Of a stretch of 51,264 bases of DNA, positions 1 through 7,846 are shown piece by piece. The stretch comes from an uncultured Rhodospirillales bacterium (GTDB taxonomy: Bacteria > Pseudomonadota > Alphaproteobacteria > Reyranellales > Reyranellaceae): contig CAMFJT010000013.1 in the NCBI GenBank assembly GCA_945957125.1, positions 1 to 51,264 on the forward strand, in the 5' to 3' direction. The notes below the pieces were generated by a model. It did no database searches. It was given only the letters and a program-made list of their open reading frames with translations, and had not been told where the DNA came from. Within the stretch, counting starts at the first letter, position 1; every line of letters begins with the position of its first letter. A program made the translations under genes and the position numbers.

Positions 1-471
1 GGCTACTCGCTCTTCACCTCGACCTTCCGCACCACCGGCCCCGACCAGTTCGACCAGCGCCTCAACTCGCATTCGCGGCTCAACCTGATCCAGGCGCTGA
101 TCCAGGCGATCAAGGCCGGCGCCGACGAGGCGCTGATGCTCGACCCGCGCGGCTTCGTCGCCTCCTGCAACTCGACCAACTTCTTCATCGTGCGCGGCCG
201 CGAGCTGTGGACCTCGACCAGCCTCTACAGCTTCAAGGGCATCACCCAGCACAACGTGATCGACGCCTGGCGCGCTGCCGGCAACGTCGCGAAGGAGTGC
301 GACTTCACTCTCGCGCAGGTCTATTCCGCCGACGAGGCGTTCGTGACGGGTACGCTGGGCGGCGTGACGCCGGTCACCCGCGTCGATGGCCGCCTCATCG
401 CCGACGGCAAGGCGGGCGAGGTCTCGAAAGAAGCGAGCGACTTGTATCTGAAGTCGGTTGGCGCTCTATAG
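1..471 (+). CDS. Class IV aminotransferase, 3' part (5' end outside window)
   Basis: Reading frame 1 is open from the first base, so the gene starts outside the window; 156 C-terminal residues are visible. The fold-type IV PLP aminotransferase family (BCAT / D-amino-acid transaminase / ADC lyase) is indicated by the LDPRGFV...NSTNFF stretch at visible residues 47-62 and the GGVTP motif at about 120-124, which bind the cofactor phosphate in this family. The Glu that normally contacts the PLP pyridine nitrogen (G-x-x-x-E) is replaced by Ser55 in FVASCNSTN. I recall a Thr/Ser variant subfamily of this kind, so the substrate cannot be named from BCAT rules. It ends with TAG. Confidence 0.8.
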   Translation, partial: GYSLFTSTFRTTGPDQFDQRLNSHSRLNLIQALIQAIKAGADEALMLDPRGFVASCNSTNFFIVRGRELWTSTSLYSFKGITQHNVIDAWRAAGNVAKECDFTLAQVYSADEAFVTGTLGGVTPVTRVDGRLIADGKAGEVSKEASDLYLKSVGAL

Positions 472-626
472 CCGACATTGATTGGATGTGACGTCGATGA
501 CAGTGAAACTTGAAGACATGATGGAGCGGCTCTTCACATCGCTGCAGCGTGCAGCGATCCGCCGTGGCGCTGCCGTTCTTGTCAAACGTCAAGCCGCTGA
601 CCGGAAGGGAAAATCCTCGCTGCCGG
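472..626. other. Intergenic region, no gene seen
   Basis: This 155-bp gap lies between two convergently placed genes. An ATG-initiated frame crosses it on the plus strand but runs antisense into the coiled-coil gene and resembles no protein I know. I see no T-tailed hairpin. Confidence 0.4.
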
Positions 627-851
627 TCAGGCGTCGCGCAATTCGAGACGTCGCTCGACTTTCTCGATCCGGTCGCTGAGCTGGTCGATCCGGACCGATT
701 GGGCCGCCACGTCGCCGTGGATGTGAGCGACAAGCGTTTCCAAGGAGCCCATGCGCGTCGTCAACTCGCCCACGCGATCCAGCAGGCGGTCGAGCTTGTC
801 GTCCATTCGGTTCAGACCAGCCAGAACCAGGTTGATGGGTTCGTCAGTCAT
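627..851 (-). CDS. Small coiled-coil protein of unknown function
   Basis: This predicts 74 residues, almost all charged helix. Leu/Ile/Val at heptad spacing (DKLDRLLDRVGEL, QLSDRIEKVERRL) suggests a continuous coiled coil after a short N-terminus. There is no signal peptide or membrane segment. I do not recognise a specific family; short proteins like this are common hypotheticals in Alphaproteobacteria. It lies between the convergent aminotransferase end and the hyuB end, with 32 bp to the latter. The codon pattern fits the region and the complementary frame gives no sensible protein, so I think it is real. Confidence 0.6.
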   Translation of the reverse strand: MTDEPINLVLAGLNRMDDKLDRLLDRVGELTTRMGSLETLVAHIHGDVAAQSVRIDQLSDRIEKVERRLELRDA

Positions 852-883
852 AGGCGTGAGGTGGAGGAGAACTGTGGCGGGCG

Positions 884-2554
884 CTACTCCGCCGCCAGCT
901 TCCGCACCGCGCGCGGATCGCGCGTGAGCAGGCCATCCGCGAGGTCGCGGTCGATCAGCGCGTCGGGGCGCTCGGAGACGCGGCCGAAGCCGGCGCCGCC
1001 GCCGACGAACATCTCGACGATGTCGCCCCTGGCGAGATCGACGGCGGCCTTGCTGCGCAGCTCCTCGACCGTGCCGCCGGCGCGGAAGATGCGGCAGTAG
1101 CCGCGCTGGCCGGGCTCGCCGCCGAGCAGCCCTTCGGGCGCGAGGCGGAAGCGGTCGGAGTAGATCGCGAGCTGCACGTCGTCGCGCAGGATCTCGCAGC
1201 GGCGGAAGAAGCCCGCGCCGCCGCGCCGCGCGCCGAGGCCGAAGGAGTCGGGGGCCAACTCGTAGCCGACGATGCGAAAGAAGTCGTAGTCGATGTCGAG
1301 CGATTCGACCGGCGCGTTCGAGCAGTTGCTGAGCGGCGAGTCGACGGCGTCGCAGCCGTCGGCGCCGCGCGAGGCGCCATAGCCGCCGCCGAAGATCTCG
1401 AGATAGACGCTGTAGCCCTTCTCGCCGAGCCTGGAGAGGCAGAACGCCGTGGTGCAGTCGAAGCCGGTGGCGATCACCCTGTCGGGCAGCGCCTGGGCCA
1501 TCGCCTTCATCACCGCGTTGAACACGCGATAGGCCGGGATCATGCGCGCGCGCACCGGCGCGGGCGGGCGCGGGTTGAGCAGCGAGCCGTAGGGCACCTT
1601 GATGCGGATCGGTCGCGCCATGCCCTCGTTGTAGGGGATGTCGGGGCTGGTCAGGACGGATTTCACGCAGGAGAGCGCGGCGGACAGCGTGCTCGAATAC
1701 GGGCAGTTGAGGTTGCGCTTGACCTGCGGGCAGGTGCCCTCGAAGTCGATCTCGACCGAGTCGTCGGCGATCGTCACCGTCGCCTTGATCACCAGCGGAT
1801 CGTCGGAGAGGCCGTCGTCGTCGATCGCATCCTCGCCGTGGAACGTGCCCTTGGGCGCCTGCGCGATGGCCGCCCGCACGCGGCGCTCGGAATAATCCTG
1901 CATCTCCTGCATCGCGGCCTCGACCTTGTCGACGCCGTAGCGCTCGCAGAGCTGCTTTACGCGCAATACCCCGATGGCATTCGCCGCGAACTGCGCGTTG
2001 AAGTCGCCGATCGTGAGATCGGGCACGCGCACGTTGGCCGTCACCAGCCGCTCGAAGCTGCCGCCGTTCCAGTCCTTCGCGAAGCTGTACTTGGACGGCG
2101 GGAAGCGGATGCCCTCCTGATACACGTCGCTGGCGTGGATGTTGAGGCCGGGCGCGCCGCCGCCGAGATCGAGATGGTGCGCCACCGACGCGCCGAAGCC
2201 CACGACGCGGCCGGCCACGAAGATCGGCGTGAAGATGAACACGTCGGGGATGTGCTGGCCGCCCTAGAACGGGTCGTTGTTGATCAGGAAGTCGCCTTCC
2301 TCGAGCGTGTCGACCGGATGGCGCCTGAGGCAGGCGCGCAGGGTCTCGCCGATCGGGCCGAGCTGCATGGGGATGAGCTCGGCCTGCGCCACGGTGTTGC
2401 CTTGGCGGTCCATCAGCCCGGCCGAGCCGTCGCGCGCCTCGCGCAGGATGGTCGAGTAGGCCGAGCGGATCAGCTTCACGCCCATCTCGCGGGCGCCGGC
2501 GATCAGCGCCTGGCTGATGACCGCGTAGTCGAGGGGGCTGAGCGTCGTGGTCAT
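884..2554 (-). pseudogene. hyuB: Hydantoinase B / oxoprolinase B subunit, interrupted by an in-frame TAG
   Basis: HyuB works with HyuA in ATP-dependent opening of hydantoin, oxoproline or related rings. The start at 2554 (MTTTLSPLDYAV) gives 96 residues up to NNDPF, then TAG at 2266-2264, and the same frame continues as GGQHIPDVF...FTPIF for the rest of the protein to 884. Family members read NDP[YF]-x-GG-x-H-x-PD at this point, so exactly one residue is replaced by the stop and nothing is shifted. Read through, the protein would be about 556 residues, normal for the family. A GTG at 2242 could restart the C-terminal 452 residues. The start overlaps the hyuA stop by 4 bp, so the pair is translationally coupled. 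It may be a recent nonsense mutation, a sequencing error or true readthrough. Confidence 0.85.
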
Positions 2555-4566
2555 GAGGCTCTCCGCAGGATGAGGTTGTCGGACGGGTCGAGCACGGCGG
2601 CCCAGCCGGGCGGCACCCAGGTGGTCGCGGTGTGGCCTTCGATCACGGCCGGGCCGTCGATCCTCTGGCCCGGGGCCAGCGCTTCGGCGGCGTGGCGGGC
2701 GCAGTCGACCCAGGCCTCGCCGTGGAAGATGCGCGTGCTCTCGGCGGTCCCGCGCTCGACCGTCTCGCGGTCGAGCTTCGGCGCGGCGCCGATCGGCAGC
2801 GTGGCGCCGACCCGCAGGGTGACGATCTCGACCGGCCGATCGAGCGTGGCGCCGTGCATGAAGGTGCGGTGATGGGCGTCGGCGAACAGCCCGGCGATAT
2901 ATTGGGCATCGAGCGTTTCGAGCCGGTCGGCGGGGATCTCGACGCCGACCTCGAAGGCCTGGCCGACGAAGCGCATGTCGAGCGTGTGGGTGTAGTCCAG
3001 TGTGCCCGGCAGCCTCATCCCGGCGAACTGCGCGGCGAGTCTGTCCCGCATCTCGCCGAAGATACGGCCGGCGTCGCGGGCCGCCGTGTCGTCGAGCTTC
3101 ATCTTGCGCGTGACGGCATCGAACTTGGTGTAGTCCGAGGCGACCAGCCCGTAGGCCGAGATCACGCCGGCATTGGGCGGCACGACGATGGTCGAGATGC
3201 CGAGCTCCTCGGCAATGCGGGCGGCATGCAGCGGACCGGCGCCGCCGAACGGCACCAGCGCATAGTCGCGCGGATCGCGGCCGCGTTCGGTCGAGACGAG
3301 CTGGATGGCGCGCACGATGTTGGCGTCGGCGAGCTGCAGCGCCGACGACGCGGCCTGCTCGACCGACAGGCCGAAGCGTCCGGCGATCGGCCTGAAGGCG
3401 TTCTTCGCCGCGTCGGCATCGAGCGTCATGCGGCCGCCGAGGAAGGCGGTCGGCCGGATCGTGCCCATCACGACATGGGCGTCGGTCGTCGCGGGCTCCG
3501 TGCCGCCCTTGCCGTAGCAGGCCGGGCCGGGATCGGCGCCGGCGCTCTGCGGGCCGACCCGCAGCATGCCGCCGTCGTCGACCCAGGCGATCGAGCCGCC
3601 GCCGGCGCCGACCGAGACGATGTCGAGCACCGGCGTGCGGATCGGCAGCCCGTCGATCTCGCTCTCCGAGGCCAGCGACGGGCGGCCGTCCTGCACCAGG
3701 CAGACGTCGGTCGAGGTGCCGCCCATGTCGAAGGTGATCAAGTCCTTGTAGCCCGAGCGCGCGGCTTGGCGCGTCGCGCCGACCACGCCCGCGGCCGGGC
3801 CGGAATAGAGCGCGGTGATGGCGCTGGCGCGCATCGCCTCGGCCGGCAGGCGGCCGCCGTTGCTCTGCATCACCGTGAAGCGGCCGGTGAAGCCCGCCTC
3901 CGCCAGCCGGCTCTCGAAGCGGTGCAGGTAGCCGTCGATGACCGGCTGGACGTAGGCCGACAGCAAGGTGGTCGAGGCGCGCTCGAACTCGCGGAACTCG
4001 CGCGCGACCTGGTGGCTGCAGGTCACCAGCACGCCGGGCAGTGCTTCGGCGATCAGCGCCGCCAGGCGTTGCTCATGGGTGGGATTTGCGTAGGCATTCA
4101 GCAGGCAAACGGCGACGGCGCGATAGCCGCCCGCGAGAAGTGCGGGCATCAGCGTGGCGCGGACCTGCGCCTCGTCGAGCGGCGTCTCGACCGAGCCGTC
4201 GGCGCGCAGCCGCTCGGCGACCTCGAAACAGTCCTTGCGCCGCACCGGTGGCGCGGGCTTGGCGTAGAAAAGATCGTAGATGTTGCGCCGGTCGTGGCGC
4301 TGCATGAACAGCAGGTCGCGAAACCCCGCGGTAGCGACAAAAGCGACCGCCGCCCCCTTGCGCTCCAGCACCGCGTTGGTCGCGACCGTCGAGCCGTGCC
4401 CGAGATCCTCGATCCCCGCGATGTCGATTCCCGACGCCGTCAGCGCCGCGAACGCCCCGACATCCGGCGACCGCGGCGTGCTCGGCACCTTGGTGACCAC
4501 CACCCTGCCGCCCTCGACCGCCACCAGATCGGTGAAGGTCCCTCCGACTTCGACGCCAACGCGCAT
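2551..4566 (-). CDS. hyuA: Hydantoinase/oxoprolinase A subunit
   Basis: This 671-residue cytoplasmic ATPase subunit belongs to the hydantoinase A / 5-oxoprolinase / acetone carboxylase beta family. It opens with MRVGVEVGGTFTDLV, the actin-like phosphate-1 loop, followed by a GSTVATNAVLERKGA segment near residue 60 and a second nucleotide loop DMGGTSTDV near residue 280. The C-terminal domain ends at DNLILRRAS. Length is normal for a stand-alone A subunit. It is first in a two-gene leftward operon with hyuB (ATGA overlap at 2551-2554). The substrate cannot be set from sequence: hydantoins, N-methylhydantoin and oxoproline are all possible. With hyuB broken, this subunit may lack a full-length partner. 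Confidence 0.9.
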   Translation of the reverse strand: MRVGVEVGGTFTDLVAVEGGRVVVTKVPSTPRSPDVGAFAALTASGIDIAGIEDLGHGSTVATNAVLERKGAAVAFVATAGFRDLLFMQRHDRRNIYDLFYAKPAPPVRRKDCFEVAERLRADGSVETPLDEAQVRATLMPALLAGGYRAVAVCLLNAYANPTHEQRLAALIAEALPGVLVTCSHQVAREFREFERASTTLLSAYVQPVIDGYLHRFESRLAEAGFTGRFTVMQSNGGRLPAEAMRASAITALYSGPAAGVVGATRQAARSGYKDLITFDMGGTSTDVCLVQDGRPSLASESEIDGLPIRTPVLDIVSVGAGGGSIAWVDDGGMLRVGPQSAGADPGPACYGKGGTEPATTDAHVVMGTIRPTAFLGGRMTLDADAAKNAFRPIAGRFGLSVEQAASSALQLADANIVRAIQLVSTERGRDPRDYALVPFGGAGPLHAARIAEELGISTIVVPPNAGVISAYGLVASDYTKFDAVTRKMKLDDTAARDAGRIFGEMRDRLAAQFAGMRLPGTLDYTHTLDMRFVGQAFEVGVEIPADRLETLDAQYIAGLFADAHHRTFMHGATLDRPVEIVTLRVGATLPIGAAPKLDRETVERGTAESTRIFHGEAWVDCARHAAEALAPGQRIDGPAVIEGHTATTWVPPGWAAVLDPSDNLILRRAS

Positions 4567-4623
4567 TCAAATCCCTCTTTCGCTAGGGGCGCGCCATTGC
4601 TCCGCGCTAGCCCTCGGCTTGCC

Positions 4624-4699
4624 GGGAGCGCGGCTCTCCAGAGCCGCTCTTTCTTCCGCTCGCGACATCCCATGAGCGGCTCTGGAGAGCCGCGCTCCC
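4624..4699. repeat. Large inverted repeat, family A copy 1
   Basis: Arms of 26 bp at 4624-4649 and 4674-4699 are exact reverse complements around a 24-bp spacer. Each arm is itself nearly self-complementary (core GCGGCTCT-CC-AGAGCCGC), so the unit can form one long hairpin or two short ones. A closely related unit lies at 31527-31604. It sits between ubiK and hyuA, both leftward, and has no T-tract. Confidence 0.85.
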
Positions 4700-4713
4700 A
4701 GCGAGCTCATCCT

Positions 4714-4971
4714 CTACGGCCCCGGATTCGGCAGGCGGGCCTGGAGCTCGGCGATCTGCTGCTTCAGCGCTTCGTTCTCCTCGCGCGCCTTGGCGGCCAT
4801 GGCTTTGACCGCCTCGAACTCGTCGCGACGGGGAATGTCCATCCCGTCGAGGATCTTGGCGATCTGGTCGCGGACGCGGGCCTCGACCTCGTCCTTGACG
4901 CCCGAGAGGGCGCCCATGGCGCCGTTGGCCATCTTGGTGAGGTCGTCGATAAACGGATTGCGGGTCTGCAT
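4714..4971 (-). CDS. ubiK: UbiK-family accessory factor (BMFP/YqiC-like)
   Basis: This 85-residue protein starts MQTRNPFIDDLTKMANGA and has a C-terminal coiled coil (EENEALKQQIAELQARL), the layout of the BMFP/YqiC family now called UbiK. In E. coli UbiK helps the ubiquinone biosynthesis complex under oxic conditions and binds fatty acids through an amphipathic N-terminal helix. An open frame continues upstream to 5172, but the family begins at this Met, and the extension would overlap the crotonase gene and its leader. It diverges from the crotonase gene with 72 bp between the starts. Confidence 0.85.
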   Translation of the reverse strand: MQTRNPFIDDLTKMANGAMGALSGVKDEVEARVRDQIAKILDGMDIPRRDEFEAVKAMAAKAREENEALKQQIAELQARLPNPGP

Positions 4972-5043
4972 GGCACTGACTCCTGATGCGGCGAGTATGG
5001 GGGGCTGATACCCTGCCAGCAAGAACGCCGGAGGACGTGAAAA

Positions 5044-5778
5044 GTGGGTCTGGTCAAAGTCGAATCGAGCGAAGGCATCACCACCATCACCATGGCGCGC
5101 GCCGAAAAGCGCAACGCGCTGACGCAGGAGCTGTGCGACGGGCTGTACGAGGCCTATCGCGCCTTCGAGCACGGCGACGACCAGGTCGCCGTCCTGCAGG
5201 CCGACGGTCCGGCCTTCTGCGTCGGCGCCGACCTCAAGGATCCGCCGGCCGCGATGTGGAAGGCCGTGCCCGACGTCTCCTACAAGCTGACCAAGCCGGT
5301 CGTCGCGGCGACCCAGGGCTGGGTGATCGGCGGCGGCATCTGCCTGGTGATGACCTGCGATCTCATGGTCTCGGCCGACACCACGAAGTTCATGTATCCC
5401 GAGGCCAAGGTCGGGGTGTTCGGCGGGTTGATGCCGGGCATCGTCTCACGCATGCCGCACAAGGTGGCCATGGAGCTGCTGCTGCTCGGCGAGGAGATTT
5501 CCGCCAAGCGCGCCTACGACGTGGGCTTCGTGAACAAGGTCGTGCCGCTGGGCGAGGAGCGCAAGGAAGCCCGCCGCATGGCGAGCGTGATCGCCAATTC
5601 CGCGCCGCTGGTGATCCGCACCCTGCGCGACTTCGCCAACCAGACCCTGCCCAAGGGCCCGGCCGAGTTCTTCGTGCCCGAGCGCTACAAGCTCGAGAAG
5701 ATCGCCGGCAGCGAGGACCGCAAGGAGGGCGCCGCCGCCTTCCGCGAGAAGCGCCCCGCCAAGTTCAAGGGCCGCTAG
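5044..5778 (+). CDS. Enoyl-CoA hydratase/isomerase (crotonase) family protein
   Basis: This is a 244-residue crotonase-fold acyl-CoA enzyme. The first oxyanion-hole region reads CVGADLKD (59-66) and the second WVIGGGICLVMTCDL (93-107). Glu120 in MYPEAKVG matches the second catalytic Glu of enoyl-CoA hydratase, but the first catalytic Glu (GGGCE in hydratase) is Cys100 here. Simple syn-hydration is therefore doubtful, and an isomerase, thioesterase or decarboxylase-type reaction is possible. The GTG start is supported by GGAGG about 8 bp upstream. It is first of a tight operon: proC starts 2 bp after its stop and the TetR gene overlaps proC. Confidence 0.85.
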   Translation: MGLVKVESSEGITTITMARAEKRNALTQELCDGLYEAYRAFEHGDDQVAVLQADGPAFCVGADLKDPPAAMWKAVPDVSYKLTKPVVAATQGWVIGGGICLVMTCDLMVSADTTKFMYPEAKVGVFGGLMPGIVSRMPHKVAMELLLLGEEISAKRAYDVGFVNKVVPLGEERKEARRMASVIANSAPLVIRTLRDFANQTLPKGPAEFFVPERYKLEKIAGSEDRKEGAAAFREKRPAKFKGR

Positions 5779-5779
5779 G

Positions 5780-6577
5780 ATGGGCACGCTGTTGCTGGTC
5801 GGCTGCGGCAAGATGGGCGGCGCCATGCTGGAAGGCTGGCTGGCGCGCGGCCTGGCGGCGTCCGATGCCATCGTCGCCGAGCCGATCGAGGCGCTGCGGC
5901 CGCGCAAGGAGGGGCTGCGCTGCGTGGCCTCGAGCGGCGAGGTCCGCGAGACGCCGGAGATCGTCGTCCTCGCGGTCAAGCCGCAGAGCATGGACGCGGT
6001 TCTGCCGGACCTGCGCCGCTTCGCCGAGGGCGGCGCGGTGTTCCTGTCGATCGCGGCGGGCAAGACGCTGAAATACTTCGCCGGCCATCTCGGCGCCGCG
6101 GCCAAGGTCGTGCGCTCGATGCCCAACACGCCGGCGGCGGTGCGCCGGGGCATCACCGTCTCGTGTGCCGCGCCCGGCGTTTCCGAGGCCGAGAAGAAGC
6201 GCTGCCAGGAGCTGCTCGAGGCGGTCGGGCAGGCGCTGTGGGTCGAGGACGAGGCGCTGATCGATCCGGTGACGGCGCTGTCTGGCAGCGGGCCGGCCTA
6301 TGTCTTCCTGCTGGTCGAGGCGATGGCGGCGGCGGGGGCCAGGCTCGGCCTGTCGCCCGACATGGCCATGCAACTCGCACGGGCGACGGTGTCCGGCAGC
6401 GGCGAGCTGCTGCGGCAGTCGAGCGAGCCCGCCTCGCAGCTCCGCATCAACGTGACCAGTCCGGGCGGCACCACCGCCGAGGCGCTGAAGGTCCTGATGG
6501 CGGCCGACGGCATCCAGCCGGTGTTCGACAAGGCGCTGGCCGCGGCGTCGCGGCGGTCGAAGGAGCTGGCGGGATGA
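5780..6577 (+). CDS. proC: Pyrroline-5-carboxylate reductase
   Basis: This 265-residue enzyme catalyses the last step of proline synthesis, NAD(P)H-dependent reduction of 1-pyrroline-5-carboxylate. The N-terminal Rossmann motif is GCGKMGGAM (8-16), followed by VVLAVKPQ. The C-terminal dimerisation and active-site half carries LSGSGPAY and NVTSPGGTTAEAL, hallmarks of ProC. Length and order are standard. It begins right after the crotonase stop and its TGA overlaps the ATG of the next gene (ATGA at 6574-6577), indicating co-transcription and coupling. Confidence 0.95.
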   Translation: MGTLLLVGCGKMGGAMLEGWLARGLAASDAIVAEPIEALRPRKEGLRCVASSGEVRETPEIVVLAVKPQSMDAVLPDLRRFAEGGAVFLSIAAGKTLKYFAGHLGAAAKVVRSMPNTPAAVRRGITVSCAAPGVSEAEKKRCQELLEAVGQALWVEDEALIDPVTALSGSGPAYVFLLVEAMAAAGARLGLSPDMAMQLARATVSGSGELLRQSSEPASQLRINVTSPGGTTAEALKVLMAADGIQPVFDKALAAASRRSKELAG

Positions 6578-7185
6578 CGGCATCCGCGGACACGGTGCTC
6601 GATGCTTTCATCGGGCTGGTCGCCGAGAAGGGCTTCGTCGAGCTGACGCTGCGCGACGTGGCCGCTGCGGCCGATCTCGGTCTCGCCGAACTTTATCGCC
6701 TCTACCCCGACAAGGTGGCCCTTGCGGCGGCCTTCATGGCGCGCATCGATTCCATCGTGCTGGCCGAGACGGCGAGCACGGACGATCCCGAGGAGACGGC
6801 GCGCGACCGGCTGTTCGACGTCATGATGCGCCGCTACGACGCGCTGAAGCCTTACCGCACCGCCGTGGCGGCGATCCGGCGGGCCGGGTTGCGCGATCCG
6901 CTGCTCGGGCTGGCCTTGGCGCCGTCGCTGCGGCGCTCCATGGCGGCCATGCTCGAGGCGGCCGGCCTGCCGAGCGACGGTATCTCGGGTGCAGTGCGGC
7001 AAAATGGCCTGCTCGCGATCCACTATGCGGTCGCTCGGGTCTTCGATCGGGACGACAGCGTCGATCTCTCGAAGACGATGGCTGCGCTCGACAATCGGCT
7101 GAAAACGGCCGAAAGATGGTCTCAACTCCTTGAAAGACGGGGGTTTTCCAAGGCGCCGCGGGAATCGGGTTCGCGTCCGGCGTGA
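6574..7185 (+). CDS. TetR-family regulator (with COQ9-like C-terminus)
   Basis: This 203-residue protein has an N-terminal TetR helix-turn-helix: VLDAFIGLVAEKGFVELTLRDVAAAADL at about 8-35, then the YRLYPDK recognition-helix end. The all-helical C-terminal domain and a DDSVDLSKTMAALDNRL segment resemble the TetR/COQ9-type proteins of Alphaproteobacteria. The ligand is unknown. It is last in the crotonase-proC-TetR operon and ends 141 bp before the phasin gene. The palindrome at 7188-7208 begins 3 bp after its stop and could be its own target or that of another regulator. Confidence 0.8.
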   Translation: MTASADTVLDAFIGLVAEKGFVELTLRDVAAAADLGLAELYRLYPDKVALAAAFMARIDSIVLAETASTDDPEETARDRLFDVMMRRYDALKPYRTAVAAIRRAGLRDPLLGLALAPSLRRSMAAMLEAAGLPSDGISGAVRQNGLLAIHYAVARVFDRDDSVDLSKTMAALDNRLKTAERWSQLLERRGFSKAPRESGSRPA

Positions 7186-7187
7186 GA

Positions 7188-7208
7188 ATTTTGTGCGCCG
7201 CACAAAAT
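7188..7208. promoter_or_regulatory. Palindromic operator candidate, site 1 upstream of phasin
   Basis: ATTTTGTGCG and CGCACAAAAT are exact reverse complements around one C. The core TTGTGCGCCGCA (7191-7202) recurs at 7251-7262 with one change. The TGC-N3-GCA core resembles PhaR operators (CTGC-N3-GCAG in Rhodobacter). It lies just upstream of the candidate -35. Confidence 0.6.
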
Positions 7209-7214
7209 CCTTCC

Positions 7215-7242
7215 TTGACTCGGGGAAATTCGGACATAGATT
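7215..7242 (+). promoter_or_regulatory. Candidate sigma-70 promoter of the phasin gene
   Basis: TTGACT at 7215-7220 and TAGATT at 7237-7242 are 16 bp apart, flanked by operator-like sites 1 and 2. Transcription would start near 7249-7251, giving a leader of about 76 nt before the phasin ATG. Confidence 0.5.
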
Positions 7243-7250
7243 GAGGTCCG

Positions 7251-7262
7251 TTGTGCACCGCA
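7251..7262. promoter_or_regulatory. Operator candidate, site 2 upstream of phasin
   Basis: TTGTGCACCGCA differs from site 1 (TTGTGCGCCGCA) at one position and lies exactly 60 bp downstream of it, at the expected transcription start. A protein bound at both sites would bracket the promoter. Confidence 0.5.
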
Positions 7263-7326
7263 ACATAGCGGGGCAGCGACGAGTTTCAGTACCCCCAAGT
7301 CCGTCACCCTGCTCAGGAGCCTTACC

Positions 7327-7761
7327 ATGTACGCCAATGGCGCTTTCAAGAACCCGTTCGCCGACTTCGACTTCGCCAAGATCGCGGGTGACTTCAAGTT
7401 CCCGGCCGTCAACGTCGAGACCGTCGTCGAGACCGGCCGCAAGAACTTCGCTGCCGTGACCACCGCGTCGACCGCCGCCGTCGAGTCGTTCAAGACCGCC
7501 GCGACCCGCCAGGGCGACATGTTCCGCGCCGCCATGGAGGACTTCTCCAAGCACGGCAGCGAGATCCTCTCGGCCGCCACCGTCGAGGAGAAGATCGCCA
7601 AGCAGATCGACTTCGCCAAGAAGAGCTACGACGCCGCCGTCGCCAACACCAAGGAGCTGGCCGACCTTTACACCAAGGGCCAGACCGAGGCGTTCGAGAC
7701 CCTGAGCGCGCGCGTTGCCGAGCTGACCGAAGAGGTCAAGGCCGCCGTCGCCAAGAAGTAA
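7327..7761 (+). CDS. Phasin family protein (PHA granule surface)
   Basis: This 144-residue, Ala- and Lys-rich helical protein belongs to the phasin_2 type. Phasins coat intracellular polyhydroxyalkanoate granules and control their size. It starts MYANGAFKNPFADFDFAKIAGDF and continues as amphipathic helix with the typical run of FKTAATRQGDMFRAAMEDF, then a charged C-terminus ending VKAAVAKK. There is no signal peptide. A promoter bracketed by two TTGTGCRCCGCA sites lies upstream and a strong terminator follows, so it is probably monocistronic. No PHA synthase gene is in the window. Confidence 0.88.
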   Translation: MYANGAFKNPFADFDFAKIAGDFKFPAVNVETVVETGRKNFAAVTTASTAAVESFKTAATRQGDMFRAAMEDFSKHGSEILSAATVEEKIAKQIDFAKKSYDAAVANTKELADLYTKGQTEAFETLSARVAELTEEVKAAVAKK

Positions 7762-7794
7762 GACCGAACGGCGCGTTTCGCGCCGAACGGCGAG

Positions 7795-7825
7795 AAGGGG
7801 CTGCCTGCAAGGGCAGCCCCTTTTC
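7795..7825 (+). terminator. Rho-independent terminator of the phasin gene
   Basis: GGGGCTGCC pairs with GGCAGCCCC around a short loop, followed by TTTTC. A smaller GGCGCG-TTT-CGCGCC hairpin precedes it. This is the clearest classical terminator in the window. Confidence 0.85.
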
Positions 7826-7846
7826 TTTGTCTGCTATGGTGCCGGC

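Noticed and set aside
2264-2266. Pyrrolysine or general TAG recoding in hyuB
   Set aside because: Other genes in the window end at TAG (469-471, 5776-5778, 40774-40776) without continued homology, so TAG is a normal stop here.
2632-4986. 784-residue open frame antisense to hyuA
   Set aside because: It is a product of high GC in the third codon position of hyuA: rich in Arg, Gly, Ala, with no known motif, while hyuA is clearly conserved.
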